Shown: positions 1 through 8,756, numbered from the stretch's first letter. The stretch: DNA of 64,000 bases from Spirosoma montaniterrae (GCF_001988955.1 NZ_CP014263.1:5622501-5686500); one strand, 5' to 3'. A program made the numbers and translations. Notes: a model not told the origin generated them from the letters alone.

Positions 1-510
1 AGCAGTAGCACTGCGCAAAATGAGGGTCGGGCGGGGTCGATAAGTGAACTGGAAAAAATTCAGCCCCAACCGGGTCAGAAACTACCAGTTGAACAACCCG
101 TTGAAAAATCGATACTGGCCCAGCAACAGCCAGTTTCGACGGATGAAAAAACTCAGTTTGTGCCGAACAAAACCGAAATGCAGACAGAAGCCGTGGCCGT
201 TGCACCCCCGAAAGTGGCTCCAGCCGAACGCGTGTTGGTTGTAACGATTGCTGAACCAGCAACGTTGACAGCAGCGCGTCAGGTCGCTGAAAAAGCTACG
301 GAAAAAGCTGTAGAGAAAGCCGTTGTGGCATCGGTAGAGAAGTCAGAAAAAGAACCCAAAGCAAATGGTTTCTGGCAGCAGGTACAACGGGTAAAAAAAG
401 GCGAAATTTTTGCCAGTCGTCATGCAACTGACGATGAACTGGGCTTGCTGGGCCGTGCCTACAGTGGGCTAAAATCGAATTTTGATAAAGAAAAACCTGC
501 TAAACAATGA
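1..510 (+). CDS. C-terminal part of an Ala/Lys/Glu-rich protein, start outside window
   Basis: The frame is open from the first base of the window and stops at a TAA, so only the last 169 residues are visible. The visible part is low in complexity: a Gln/Pro/Glu-rich stretch, then a repetitive Ala-Glu-Lys-Ala segment at about residues 95-115, then a short tail with FWQQVQRVKKGE. No enzyme motif is seen. Its stop overlaps the start of the next gene (an outer-membrane beta-barrel candidate), so the two are probably translated together. A regulator or anti-sigma-type protein ahead of an outer-membrane protein is a common Bacteroidota arrangement, but that role is only inference here. Confidence 0.75.
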   Translation, partial: SSSTAQNEGRAGSISELEKIQPQPGQKLPVEQPVEKSILAQQQPVSTDEKTQFVPNKTEMQTEAVAVAPPKVAPAERVLVVTIAEPATLTAARQVAEKATEKAVEKAVVASVEKSEKEPKANGFWQQVQRVKKGEIFASRHATDDELGLLGRAYSGLKSNFDKEKPAKQ

Positions 511-1532
511 ACGGTTTTCGTCGTATAGCCGCCGTTGGAATCGGCCTCGTATGCATCGCAATGGCCGCGCAAGCGAACCCAGCCGATTCGCTTGTCATTC
601 GATTTGCCAATAAAACCCGGATGGTAATCTACGCACCCGATAAGGCAGGTATTCAAGCCCTGTCGAATTATGATCTCAACAAGATTGTGCGCGAAATGAG
701 TATGCAACTCGACTCGGTGCCGGGCGGCAAAACGGCAATTTCACGCGATGGCGACAACTACCTGCGCGATACGGTGCTGGTAATGACAAAAAATAAAGAT
801 GGCGTGCGTATCGTCGTGAAAAGCTCATCAGACTCAACCCACTCCGATACGGTGCAGGTGAAACAGGAATATAAGCGCGAATCGAAACGCCGGAGCATCG
901 GCTCATGGTCACGGAGTATCGATTTCCAGATCGGTTTCAACACGTGGTTGAATTCACCAAATGCACCGCTCTGCGTAGCCTGCCAGACAGACCCAACTGC
1001 AAATCGCCCTGATTTAAGCCCGCTGGGGTCGCGCTATTTTGCCGTTGCCTTTAGTCAGCGTCCTACTCTTATCAATGGCAAACGGGCGAAACTAAGCTTG
1101 TATTTTGCGGCTGAAGCGTCGTGGAATAACTTCATGTTTCAGGAAGACGTTCGGGTCGAGAAGGGCATCAATTACACGCAGTTTGTGCCGTTCCCCGAAC
1201 CGTTGCGGAGAAGCAAGCTAACGACTTTCGCGGCCCAGCTACCCGTAGTACCCCGCGTGAGTTTTTATAATGCAGCCGGTCGGCGGGTGTTCCACATTGG
1301 CGTGGGCGGCTTCATTGGTTATCGGCTCGACAGCTACTCGAAAATCCGGCGGGCCGATGGCGGTCGTGACAGGCGGCACAGCAATTTTTACCTGAACGAC
1401 CTGCGCTACGGCTTAGTGATGCATCTGGGCATTCTCCGTACCAATCTGTTTGCCAAATACGATCTGAACCCGATTTTCCAAACACAACGCGGCCCCGACG
1501 TGCGGGCATTAAGTTTCGGTATTACGTTCTGA
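507..1532 (+). CDS. Probable outer-membrane beta-barrel protein
   Basis: This 341-residue protein begins with a clear signal peptide (about residues 1-23, ending AAQANPA). The middle carries a charged, Ser/Thr-rich region (about 105-130). The C-terminal half has alternating aromatic and polar segments and ends in a short strand finishing with Phe (ALSFGITF), the usual last strand of a beta-barrel. The start overlaps the previous stop by four bases (ATGA), and the next gene starts on its own stop, so the three genes form a translationally coupled run. No specific family is recognised; a conserved outer-membrane protein of unknown cargo is the safest call. Confidence 0.7.
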   Translation: MNGFRRIAAVGIGLVCIAMAAQANPADSLVIRFANKTRMVIYAPDKAGIQALSNYDLNKIVREMSMQLDSVPGGKTAISRDGDNYLRDTVLVMTKNKDGVRIVVKSSSDSTHSDTVQVKQEYKRESKRRSIGSWSRSIDFQIGFNTWLNSPNAPLCVACQTDPTANRPDLSPLGSRYFAVAFSQRPTLINGKRAKLSLYFAAEASWNNFMFQEDVRVEKGINYTQFVPFPEPLRRSKLTTFAAQLPVVPRVSFYNAAGRRVFHIGVGGFIGYRLDSYSKIRRADGGRDRRHSNFYLNDLRYGLVMHLGILRTNLFAKYDLNPIFQTQRGPDVRALSFGITF

Positions 1533-2374
1533 TGCTATCAAAAACGGTTTCAATTATTGGATGCGGCTGGTTGGGCCTGCCTATCGCCGAGCAGCTTTTG
1601 CACGAAGGCTATACAGTTAGAGGAAGTGCTACGTCTGTTGAAAAGATAGCTGTGTTGCGGCAAAAAGGTATCGACGCGCACCTGTTGACACTTTCGCCCG
1701 AACCTGTAGGTAATTTGTCGACTTTGCTGCAAGCGAAGACGTTGCTGATAAACATTCCACCCAAAGCCGGGAAGATGGGCAGTGCGTTTCATCCGCAGCA
1801 GATACAACAGATCGTAACAGCGGTGCGGCATTCGCCCATACAGCATGTTATCTACGTCAGTTCAACGTCAATATATCCTGAACAAAACCGGATTGTGACC
1901 GAGTCAGACGTGACCGCTCCACCACTGTCTGCTGCGCCTGCCCTCGTCGAAGCTGAGCAACTCGTTCAATCGCTCGAATCTACCTGCACAATAACCATTC
2001 TGCGTTGTGGTGGACTAATGGGGTATGACCGTATTCCCGGCAAGTACGTGGCTGGCCGGACGGTGGACAGCGGAGCCGTACCGGTCAATTATCTACATCG
2101 CGACGATGCCGTTCGTATCGTAAATAGCTTTGTTGCAGTGCCGAAATCGGGCACATACAACGTTGTTGCGCCCGAACACCCTACACGCGAGGCCGTTTAC
2201 CGAAAAAGCTGTGCCGATTTTGGCTATGAGTTACCCACGTTCGTTATGCCAGTCGAGCCAGTATCGTACAAAATTATTAGCTCTCAAAAACTGATTCAGG
2301 CAATCAGCTATGAGTTTATGTACCCGAACCCGCTGGACTTTTTCTACGAGCTACCCGCGCAGCAACGCCCGTAG
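1532..2374 (+). CDS. NAD(P)-dependent SDR-family epimerase/dehydratase (YeeZ-like)
   Basis: This 280-residue protein opens with a Rossmann dinucleotide-binding motif (SIIGCGWLGLPIAEQLL, residues 7-23) and has the following strand-helix pattern of extended short-chain dehydrogenases. YVSSTSIYP at about residues 108-116 corresponds to the catalytic Ser region, but a canonical YxxxK follows poorly, as in the YeeZ-like atypical subgroup. The expected substrate is a nucleotide sugar or similar, but it cannot be named from sequence. The start codon overlaps the stop of the preceding gene. The last 24 bases overlap the 3' end of the convergent glycosyltransferase gene. Confidence 0.8.
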   Translation: MLSKTVSIIGCGWLGLPIAEQLLHEGYTVRGSATSVEKIAVLRQKGIDAHLLTLSPEPVGNLSTLLQAKTLLINIPPKAGKMGSAFHPQQIQQIVTAVRHSPIQHVIYVSSTSIYPEQNRIVTESDVTAPPLSAAPALVEAEQLVQSLESTCTITILRCGGLMGYDRIPGKYVAGRTVDSGAVPVNYLHRDDAVRIVNSFVAVPKSGTYNVVAPEHPTREAVYRKSCADFGYELPTFVMPVEPVSYKIISSQKLIQAISYEFMYPNPLDFFYELPAQQRP

Positions 2375-3502
2375 TCGATTGCCCGAAAAACCGTCCGTAG
2401 AGGTTGGGCGCGGGGTAGCCGACGTAGCGCGGTTCAAGGCGGCTAAGAACATAAAATACCCTTGCGCATGCCAGGCTCTGAAACGCTCGCTAACCGTGTA
2501 ATCATGCGTGGGGAGATAGGCCAGCAATTGGTCGAGATCAAATTTCTGGGCCGCAATGCCAACGCCTGCTCGCTGCCCGTCGATGGCATTGCAAGACTGC
2601 TCGAAGTGATTCGGTTGCGGAATCATCAGCGCGGGCTTGCCCAAATAAGCCGCTTCACAAACCGACTCGAATCCTGCTGTAGTCACAATGGCCCGACAAC
2701 GTGCCATGAACTCCAGAAACCGCTTACCGTCGATGGCATGATAGGTCAACGTATCGTCTACGCGCTCATCGGGGCCGGATGCGGCTGCGTGGAAGGCGTC
2801 AATTTTAATGCCGGGATGTTGCTGATGCGCTTTCAGTAGTTCGGTTTTTAAGCCCGGTTGTGTTACGTAAGCCAGTAGCGAATCGCCGGGGGAGGGCTGT
2901 AGCTGCGTTATTTCCTGCCGAAGCAGGGGCGGCACTACACGCACCCGGTTGCGGGGTTCGTCGGGTTGTTTGTCGAACGAGAGAGCCAGCAATTCACGCG
3001 CCCCGAAACAGGTAAGCAACGTATTGATTCTAAACGCCTGTCGGTAAAGCCATTGCCCTTTGGGCCGCTGGAAATTAGAATGAAATGCGAAATACTGATG
3101 CGCAATGCAGATCATCGGCACCGACGGACGCAGGAGTGCGTAGGTCAGCCCACCAAGCATTTCGTAGAAATTCACGACCACGTCGGGCCGTTCGGTTTCA
3201 ATAATCTCGTGAACCAATTTCAGACTTCGCCAAAACGGGCGGCTATAGCGAATGGCCTGTACCGTTGTTTTAAACGGCTCAAGTTCGTTGGTTCCGGCGT
3301 TGTATACTAAGCCAGGACTAAATACGGGGGTGATGGGTGCCGTAAACGTATTGCTGAAAAAAGCCGGAACGCTTCGATGCTCGGTTACACCCACTAATGC
3401 ACCAATAACCTGATGCCCCGCTGTTTGCAGCATCTGCGCCAGCGATAATGCCTGTGTTAAATGACCACGGCCTTCGCCCTGTACTAAAAATAAAACACGC
3501 AT
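2351..3502 (-). CDS. MurG-like (GT-B fold) glycosyltransferase
   Basis: The 383-residue protein starts MRVLFLVQGEGRGHLTQAL, the Gly-rich N-terminal loop seen in GT-B glycosyltransferases of the MurG/UGT type. The C-terminal half has VTTAGFESVCEAAYLGKPALMIP (about residues 278-300), the sugar-nucleotide-binding signature of that fold, followed by QPNHFEQ. It probably transfers a hexose or HexNAc from a nucleotide donor to a lipid or polysaccharide acceptor. It lies 44 bp downstream of an LpxH-like phosphoesterase on the same strand, suggesting a shared role in envelope lipids or glycolipids. Donor and acceptor are not known. Confidence 0.75.
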   Translation of the reverse strand: MRVLFLVQGEGRGHLTQALSLAQMLQTAGHQVIGALVGVTEHRSVPAFFSNTFTAPITPVFSPGLVYNAGTNELEPFKTTVQAIRYSRPFWRSLKLVHEIIETERPDVVVNFYEMLGGLTYALLRPSVPMICIAHQYFAFHSNFQRPKGQWLYRQAFRINTLLTCFGARELLALSFDKQPDEPRNRVRVVPPLLRQEITQLQPSPGDSLLAYVTQPGLKTELLKAHQQHPGIKIDAFHAAASGPDERVDDTLTYHAIDGKRFLEFMARCRAIVTTAGFESVCEAAYLGKPALMIPQPNHFEQSCNAIDGQRAGVGIAAQKFDLDQLLAYLPTHDYTVSERFRAWHAQGYFMFLAALNRATSATPRPTSTDGFSGNRLRALLRG

Positions 3503-3546
3503 GTCTGAGTACTAATTGATTCTGAACGGTTTTCAGCATGTCGGGC

Positions 3547-4386
3547 TTAAACCATCCCGGTGGTCAGTTCAATCTGTGCCTGTTGACGCGCTTTCTTGGC
3601 CGCTTTTTTTACCAGTGCTTTCTCCTCATCGTCTTCGGCGAGGTCTGACGTATAATAAAGCAGGCTCCAGTTACCGTCATGGTCTTCAACTAAAGCACTG
3701 AGCGATTCGACCCAGTCGCCGGAATTCATGTAGATGATGCCATCGAAATTGTGGATGGCCGGTTGGTGAATATGGCCGCAAATGACCCCGTCGCAATTGC
3801 GCGCACGGGCCAGTTCGGTCAACTTCTGCTCATAGTCAGAGATATAACTAACCGCCTGTTTAATGCGCCCTTTAATCTGTTGCGAAAGCGAATAATAGGG
3901 TAGGCCGCGCCATGTGCGATACTGATTATAAAACTTATTGACCCACAGCAGAAACGTGTAGCCCAGGTCGCCCAGGTAGGCCAGCCACTTGAGTTGTGAT
4001 GTAATAGAGTCGAAGACGTCGCCGTGGGTGATGTAAAACTTTTTATCGTTCGACACCAGCGTATAGTCTTTACGAATCGAAAAGTTTTTGCCCACTTTCA
4101 GAGGCATTACCTGATCCAGAAAATCGTCGTGATTGCCGCGCAGGTAAACAACTTTGGTATCGTAGTGAACGATTTGCTTTAAAACTGTTTTAAAGAAAGC
4201 AGTGTGTTTTTTCTTCCAGGTGCCGTACTGTTTCAACTGCCAGCCGTCGATGATGTCGCCGTTGAGAATTAATTTTTGGCAGGAGTAATTTTGCAGAAAC
4301 TCAGTAGCCTCCTTTGCTTTCGACCCGGCAGTACCGAGGTGAATATCAGAGAGTACAATCGTGCGGAACTGTGTACTTGATTTCAT
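3547..4386 (-). CDS. UDP-2,3-diacylglucosamine pyrophosphatase-like metallophosphoesterase
   Basis: The 279-residue protein carries the full calcineurin-like metal-binding set: DIH (residues 14-16), GD (43-44) with a second Asp at 47, GNHDD (84-88), HGD (121-123) and GHIH (204-207). This spacing resembles the LpxH family, which hydrolyses UDP-2,3-diacylglucosamine in lipid A synthesis. Bacteroidota genomes often have several paralogues, so this copy may act on another envelope pyrophosphate. It has no signal peptide, so it is cytoplasmic or peripheral to the membrane. The gene precedes the MurG-like glycosyltransferase with a short gap. ATG at 4386 is the natural start. Confidence 0.8.
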   Translation of the reverse strand: MKSSTQFRTIVLSDIHLGTAGSKAKEATEFLQNYSCQKLILNGDIIDGWQLKQYGTWKKKHTAFFKTVLKQIVHYDTKVVYLRGNHDDFLDQVMPLKVGKNFSIRKDYTLVSNDKKFYITHGDVFDSITSQLKWLAYLGDLGYTFLLWVNKFYNQYRTWRGLPYYSLSQQIKGRIKQAVSYISDYEQKLTELARARNCDGVICGHIHQPAIHNFDGIIYMNSGDWVESLSALVEDHDGNWSLLYYTSDLAEDDEEKALVKKAAKKARQQAQIELTTGMV

Positions 4387-4430
4387 GAACGAATTTACTA
4401 TTCAGATATGAAGTACGATTTACCCGATTG

Positions 4431-4445
4431 TTACCAAATTGGTAA
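4431..4445. promoter_or_regulatory. Short palindrome in a divergent promoter region
   Basis: TTACCAA-A-TTGGTAA is a perfect 7-bp inverted repeat around a single base. It lies in the A+T-rich gap between the divergently transcribed phosphoesterase (start 4386) and acetyltransferase (start 4531). Its size and position suit a dimeric repressor site. No regulator can be assigned. Confidence 0.3.
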
Positions 4446-4530
4446 AAATATAGCTGCGTGAAACATTTTTTTCACATAAACTTAATAGAGGGTTCAATTT
4501 TTTACGAAGAACTCTACACAGTGAACGTCA

Positions 4531-5163
4531 ATGGAAAATCCGGTGCTTATTTTCGGCGCGGGCAGTTTAGGCTTAACGGCCTTAGATCTGTTTCAGCGCA
4601 ATAACGTGGTTGTGTATGGCCTGCTCGATGATAACAAAGAGCTGCATGGTCGCGAGTTTGGCGATATTTCCGTACTCGGCGACACGGACGACGATGGTTT
4701 CCTGAAACTAATCGGCCAAAAATGTGAAGCCTTTGTTGCTATTGGCGACGGGCGTGTGCGCAAACGATTAGTGAAAATGCTGAACGAACGGCGTAAAATA
4801 CAGCCTGTCAACGCTATTCACGACACAGCTATCGTATCAGTTACCGCCAGCATTGGTCACGGTAATTTAATAGCCGCCCGCGCTGTGGTCAATCCGTTTG
4901 CTGAAATCGGGCAACACTGCCTTGTACAGTCGGGAGCCGTTATCGAAAGTCAGGCAAAACTGGGCGATTACGTCCATATTGGTACGGGAGCGTTAATCAA
5001 TAGTGGCGTAACAATAGAAGAAGGAGCGTTCATTGGCGCAGGCGCAACGATTGTGGCGGGTGTAAGCATCGGCAAAAACGCCCGCATCGGAGCCGGCTCC
5101 GTAGTAGTCGAAAACATAGAAGCCGGGATAACGGTATTCGGCAACCCGGCGCGGAAATTGTAA
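4531..5163 (+). CDS. NeuD/PglD-family sugar O- or N-acyltransferase
   Basis: The 210-residue protein has a small Rossmann-like N-terminal domain (VLIFGAGSLGLTAL, residues 5-18) that binds a nucleotide-sugar or similar substrate. A left-handed beta-helix follows, made of imperfect hexapeptide repeats (about residues 105-205, with I-G-x-G and V-x-I-G-x-G patterns). This two-domain layout and length match the NeuD/PglD acetyltransferases of surface-glycan synthesis, which use acetyl-CoA and work as trimers. It is transcribed away from the LpxH-like gene and ends one base before a long inverted repeat. The sugar is unknown. Confidence 0.8.
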   Translation: MENPVLIFGAGSLGLTALDLFQRNNVVVYGLLDDNKELHGREFGDISVLGDTDDDGFLKLIGQKCEAFVAIGDGRVRKRLVKMLNERRKIQPVNAIHDTAIVSVTASIGHGNLIAARAVVNPFAEIGQHCLVQSGAVIESQAKLGDYVHIGTGALINSGVTIEEGAFIGAGATIVAGVSIGKNARIGAGSVVVENIEAGITVFGNPARKL

Positions 5164-5245
5164 CGTAGAGACGCAAGATGTTGCGTCTCTTTATGCGTCA
5201 GCAAATACCATCCGGTTACGAGACGCAACATCTTGCGTCTCTACG
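5164..5245. repeat. Palindromic repeat family A, copy 1 (26-bp perfect inverted arms)
   Basis: The arms at 5164-5189 and 5220-5245 are exact reverse complements. Each arm is itself a palindrome of the form gtagagacgcaa-NNNN-ttgcgtctc, with NNNN = GATG in the left arm and CATC in the right. The 30-base loop contains aaataccatccgg, whose complement recurs in copy 4. The element fills the space between two convergent genes, so it could also act as a bidirectional terminator, although no U-run follows. Confidence 0.9.
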
Positions 5246-5247
5246 TG

Positions 5248-6189
5248 TTATTCCACATACAATACCTCATTTGCCAGAAAATCCTGGTAGGTGTGTTCAA
5301 TACCATCTTTGAGATCGGTGGTGTGTTTCCAGCCCATTGCGTGTAGCCGCGACACGTCCATTAATTTACGCGGGGTGCCATCGGGTTTTTCGGTATTCCA
5401 GCGGAGTTCGCCGTCAAAACCGACGGTAGCCTTCACAATTTCGGCCAGTTCTTTAATGGTCACGTCTTCGCCTGTACCGATGTTTACAAACAGTTCGCCG
5501 TTGTAGTGTTGCATCAGGTAGAAGCAGGCATCGGCCAGATCGTCGGCGTGCAAAAACTCGCGCCGGGGCGAGCCGGTTCCCCATACCTCAACTGTAGGCT
5601 GATCGTTCACTTTCGCTTCGTGGAACTTCCGAATCAGGGCAGGCAGCACGTGCGAACCGTTGAGGTCATAATTATCGTTAGGGCCATACAAGTTCGTTGG
5701 CATGGCCGAGATGAAGTTGCAGCCATACTGACTCCGATAGGCTTCGCACAACTTGATACCCGTTATTTTAGCAATGGCATACGGCTCATTGGTAGCTTCA
5801 AGATAGCCACTCAGCAGGTACTCTTCTTTGAGCGGTTGCGGGGCCATCTTCGGATAAATGCACGATGAACCGAGAAACAGCAACTTCTTCACGCCTGTTT
5901 CATAGGCGCTGTGAATGATGTTTGACTCGATCATCAGGTTATCGTACAAAAATTCGGCACGATAGGTGTTGTTAGCCAGAATGCCACCTACTTTGGCTGC
6001 CGCCAGAAACACGTACTCAGGCCGTTCGTCGGCGAAGAAAGCGGCTACGGCTGCCTGATTGCGGAGGTCAAGTTCAGAAGAGGTGCGGAGCAGGAGATTT
6101 TCGTAGCCTTCAGCCTGAAGTTTACGAACAAGAGCCGAACCCACCATGCCCCGGTGTCCGGCTACGTAGATACGAGCGTGTTTTTCCAC
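5248..6189 (-). CDS. fcl: GDP-L-fucose synthase
   Basis: The 313-residue protein is close to the family's normal length. It has the Rossmann motif [10 protein letters not shown] (residues 11-20), the Ser of LGSSCIYPK (about 108-109) and the YxxxK pair at Tyr137 and Lys141 ([10 protein letters not shown]). The enzyme epimerises and reduces GDP-4-keto-6-deoxy-D-mannose to GDP-L-fucose with NADPH, for surface polysaccharides or glycoproteins. The preceding enzyme, GDP-mannose 4,6-dehydratase (gmd), is not in this window. A good promoter match lies upstream at 6235-6266. Confidence 0.93.
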   Translation of the reverse strand: MEKHARIYVAGHRGMVGSALVRKLQAEGYENLLLRTSSELDLRNQAAVAAFFADERPEYVFLAAAKVGGILANNTYRAEFLYDNLMIESNIIHSAYETGVKKLLFLGSSCIYPKMAPQPLKEEYLLSGYLEATNEPYAIAKITGIKLCEAYRSQYGCNFISAMPTNLYGPNDNYDLNGSHVLPALIRKFHEAKVNDQPTVEVWGTGSPRREFLHADDLADACFYLMQHYNGELFVNIGTGEDVTIKELAEIVKATVGFDGELRWNTEKPDGTPRKLMDVSRLHAMGWKHTTDLKDGIEHTYQDFLANEVLYVE

Positions 6190-6234
6190 AGTAATAGTTT
6201 TGTCCGACAGTTGGAGCCGGTCGCGGATGAGTCA

Positions 6235-6266
6235 CAAAATAATGTGCTGTTGCACAACGTTGCAAA
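6235..6266 (-). promoter_or_regulatory. Bacteroidota-type promoter for fcl
   Basis: On the minus strand there is TTTG (6266-6263), a 20-base spacer, then TTATTTTG (6242-6235), which differs from the Bacteroidota -7 consensus TAnnTTTG at one base. Spacing is within the known 19-21 range. It would give a leader of about 40 bases before the fcl start at 6189. Confidence 0.5.
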
Positions 6267-6303
6267 GCTAACAAACTAATCGGAGCAATCGTTTGCCGAA
6301 TGT

Positions 6304-7356
6304 ATGTTTGATACCAAAGTTAATATATCGACGCTTACAGTTTTACTATATGCTGGTTTTGTGTCTTTCGCTGATGCACAGACAACGGCTCCGGCATCGC
6401 TGACAACAGCCAGTAAACCTGTGTTGGCCCCGTCGGGCGCGGCTCCGTCGCCCCTGTCGTCGTTTTCATCGGTCTCCGAGTCGATGAAGACGCTGGGCGT
6501 ACCAACAAAAGAATCATTGAAGGAACAGAAAGATGGCTACGTTTCGTCGTTGAACGGGCAGAAAGATGCCTATGTGTCGAGTATTGTTCCGGCAGATTTG
6601 GGGTTGAAGATAAAGCAGTTAAAGAAGCAGAAAGCGGATAAAAAAGCGAAATCGAAACTGCTGCGAACCGAATACGAAGGGCTGTCGATGGTAAAAGCCT
6701 ACACCAAATTTGGCAGTGGCGACCGCACCATTATCGAAGAATTTTACGTACTGCGCGACAACGACGCAGTTAAGCCCTTGCCTTACATACGCGAAGTGAT
6801 GCGCTACTACCAACGGTCGGGCCGGGTGTCGAGTTCTATTATCCGCGATGAAGGCACAGGGCTATTGCTCCACGGGCCATACAAACGCTATCAAAACGGC
6901 GAACTGATCGAAGAAGGGTTTTACTACGGTGGCATGAAAGATGGTCGCTGGGAAAAATACGACGCCAATTTCATGCTTTTAGACAAAACGCGCTGGCACC
7001 GGGGCGTTCCTGCCGAATCGAGACTGACCTATTATGACTCCACGCACCGGAAAATCAAGGAAATTGTTCCCGTCGATTACGGTAAAGTTCGTGGCACCTA
7101 CATGGCTTTTTATGAAAATGGCAACTTAGCTGAAGAAGGCAAATACGACAACGGCGTGAAGGTTGGCCGCTGGACCGAGTACCACCCAGCCACGCCCAAC
7201 GGTCGGCGGTTGCGCAAGAAGTTAACGCAACATGCTTCCTCGCAATGGGACACCGACTTCGAGCCGTTTGTGCTGACTGAGTGGGACGAAAAAGGCAAAG
7301 TCATCTTCGAGCGCAGTAAGGAAAAAGTGGTGCAGGAAGACGAGACGGAGAATTGA
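6304..7356 (+). CDS. Secreted protein with MORN-like (YwqK-type) repeats
   Basis: The 350-residue protein has an N-terminal signal peptide (cleavage near residue 25, ADAQ), a Pro/Ser-rich segment, then a Lys-rich helical stretch with a near repeat (KDGYVSS / KDAYVSS at about residues 77-92). From about residue 190 there are repeats of the type GPYKRYQNGELIEEGFYYGGMKDGRW and NGNLAEEGKYDNGVKVGRW. These are the MORN-variant units of the YwqK family, named as antitoxins in some databases on thin evidence. An envelope or periplasmic role is likelier here because of the signal peptide. The function is unknown. Confidence 0.7.
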   Translation: MFDTKVNISTLTVLLYAGFVSFADAQTTAPASLTTASKPVLAPSGAAPSPLSSFSSVSESMKTLGVPTKESLKEQKDGYVSSLNGQKDAYVSSIVPADLGLKIKQLKKQKADKKAKSKLLRTEYEGLSMVKAYTKFGSGDRTIIEEFYVLRDNDAVKPLPYIREVMRYYQRSGRVSSSIIRDEGTGLLLHGPYKRYQNGELIEEGFYYGGMKDGRWEKYDANFMLLDKTRWHRGVPAESRLTYYDSTHRKIKEIVPVDYGKVRGTYMAFYENGNLAEEGKYDNGVKVGRWTEYHPATPNGRRLRKKLTQHASSQWDTDFEPFVLTEWDEKGKVIFERSKEKVVQEDETEN

Positions 7357-7384
7357 TACATGGGGAATTATACAACAGAAAACT

Positions 7385-7780
7385 ATGAAAGCATTAATTG
7401 GAGTTGTAATCATCACTTGCCTGCTAAGCGTAAGTAGTAAGGCTCAATCGGCGACTCCTGCAAAGCTTCATTTTCTTAATGTAATAAATGGATTGAGTAA
7501 ACCCGAAATAAAGACAGCAAACGAGATGAAAAAGCCAATACTGCTTAAATCACGTACTTGGGTTACTATACAGACAGCAGGCGATAGCCTGGGTTTGATT
7601 TTAAATGGTAAGCCTTACTCTATCCGCTTTGAACCTAATAAAGAATACTATTTCGTTCTTCAGGCAAATTACACAGGGTGGGTGATTACTGAAAAGTCGG
7701 AGCGAGAGTTCATTCTAACGGCTGCCGTTAATTCCGCAAAAGGGCCTGAAATATATGTGCTAAGTAGTGTTACAGATTGA
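7385..7780 (+). CDS. Small secreted protein of unknown function
   Basis: This is a 131-residue protein with a strong signal peptide (MKALIGVVIITCLLSVSSKAQS). The mature part is mostly beta-strand in character, with WVTIQTAGDSLGLILNGKPYSIRFEP in the middle. No Cys residue is present in the mature part and no family is recognised. It starts 28 bp after the MORN-repeat gene on the same strand, so the two are probably co-transcribed. An IS5-type element is inserted 14 bases beyond its stop, which may have removed whatever followed. Confidence 0.6.
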   Translation: MKALIGVVIITCLLSVSSKAQSATPAKLHFLNVINGLSKPEIKTANEMKKPILLKSRTWVTIQTAGDSLGLILNGKPYSIRFEPNKEYYFVLQANYTGWVITEKSEREFILTAAVNSAKGPEIYVLSSVTD

Positions 7781-7802
7781 CTCATTTTAATGTTGAAGCT
7801 GT

Positions 7803-8438
7803 TTAGGCTTTCTTTTTTCGGTTGATTCTTCTTAAAAACAACACTACAAAGGCCAGCCAGTGGAACGAAAGCCAATTCTCAATATTCGTTTCGTAACGGA
7901 CCAGCAACGTTTTGAAGCTGTCCAGCCAAGCGTTCGCCTGCTCAATAACGGTGCGCCGTTTATAAAGTTCTTCGTCAAAATAGGTCCACTCAGTCAATGG
8001 GCCACCTGCCGAGCGGGGATTAGCCGCAAGGTTCGCCTGAATATCCCGTTGCTCACAAGCCAGCCGTAAGGTATGGGCATCAAACCCGCTATCCGCATTG
8101 AGAAACAGCCCTTTAAGACTAATCTGAACCGATTCCAGCAGGAGGCATAGTTCCTCAAAAAGTTTGTCAATCTCAAAGAGGTCATGATGGTTGCCCGCCT
8201 GTGGAGTGGCGCAAGCCAATGGTACGCCCGCATTATCAGCCACAAACAAACTGGTTGTCGTCTTAGCCGCTTTACGGCCCTGATAGCCAACAGCTTGCCC
8301 GCCGTTTTTAACCCGGGTGTGGCTACCGTCAAGTTGAATGCTCGACAAATCCAGAAATCGCTTGTTGAGCCGCAAGACGTTCAACCAAACTCGTTTCCAG
8401 CCGGGCCGCCGGAGCGGAGCCATCCTTACGCCACTCAT
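7803..8438 (-). CDS. IS5-family transposase, catalytic frame (OrfB)
   Basis: This 211-residue frame holds the DDE catalytic core: Asp37 in SIQLDGSHT, Asp116 in LNADSGFD and Glu166 in RRTVIEQANAWLDSFKTLL, the last with the IS5-type Y/R/E context. The C-terminus ends in a basic tail. Its first residues (MSGVRMAPLRRPG) are probably not a genuine start: in related elements WKRVWLNVLRLNKRFLDLSS continues directly from the upstream frame. Either programmed frameshifting joins the two frames or the copy is inactivated. Confidence 0.82.
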   Translation of the reverse strand: MSGVRMAPLRRPGWKRVWLNVLRLNKRFLDLSSIQLDGSHTRVKNGGQAVGYQGRKAAKTTTSLFVADNAGVPLACATPQAGNHHDLFEIDKLFEELCLLLESVQISLKGLFLNADSGFDAHTLRLACEQRDIQANLAANPRSAGGPLTEWTYFDEELYKRRTVIEQANAWLDSFKTLLVRYETNIENWLSFHWLAFVVLFLRRINRKKKA

Positions 8439-8658
8439 TAAAGTGATAGTAAACGCCTTGCCAGGTCAGTTTCTCCCCATCAAAAAACTGCTTTACAGGC
8501 AGTTGGCGCCACTGGCAGCCCGTTTTGAGTTTGTAGATGATGGCCTCGATCAAGGCTATCGGGTCTACTTTGATGTCTTTCCCTCGCTGGCCCAGACTCA
8601 GGTGGGGCAGTATCCAGGTTTCAATCGTAACTTTGTCCAAGACTTCCATGAAGAGCAA
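8329..8658 (-). CDS. IS5-family transposase, N-terminal frame (OrfA)
   Basis: This 109-residue product contains the DUF4096-like N-terminal domain of IS5 transposases: IVDPIALIEAI-like text followed by YKLKTGCQWRQLP and WQGVYYHFNEWRKDGS. This domain usually precedes the DDE core. The frame is left at the Arg/Lys-rich segment after KDGS. The reading frame that carries the catalytic residues starts one base further on, so a fused transposase would need a +1 (or -2) shift inside the 110-base overlap. Confidence 0.8.
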   Translation of the reverse strand: MLFMEVLDKVTIETWILPHLSLGQRGKDIKVDPIALIEAIIYKLKTGCQWRQLPVKQFFDGEKLTWQGVYYHFNEWRKDGSAPAARLETSLVERLAAQQAISGFVEHST

Positions 8659-8756
8659 GAATTTGTGTTTCGCACCTCAAATTTCGCACTTCTTCGGAAG
8701 TCTTTTTCATTATCCTAAACAGCTTCGTTGATTACAGACTATGTCTACGATCAACA

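Larger units (their letters stand above)
7795..8726 (-). mobile_element. IS5-family insertion sequence
   Basis: The element is about 932 bp long, with 13-bp terminal inverted repeats (gaagctgtttagg at 7795-7807, complement at 8714-8726). The same 3-base word GTT flanks each side (7792-7794 and 8727-8729), a plausible target duplication. Inside are two overlapping minus-strand frames that together make a DDE transposase. Size, ends and two-frame layout fit the small IS5 groups (IS427/IS1031 type). Confidence 0.88.
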
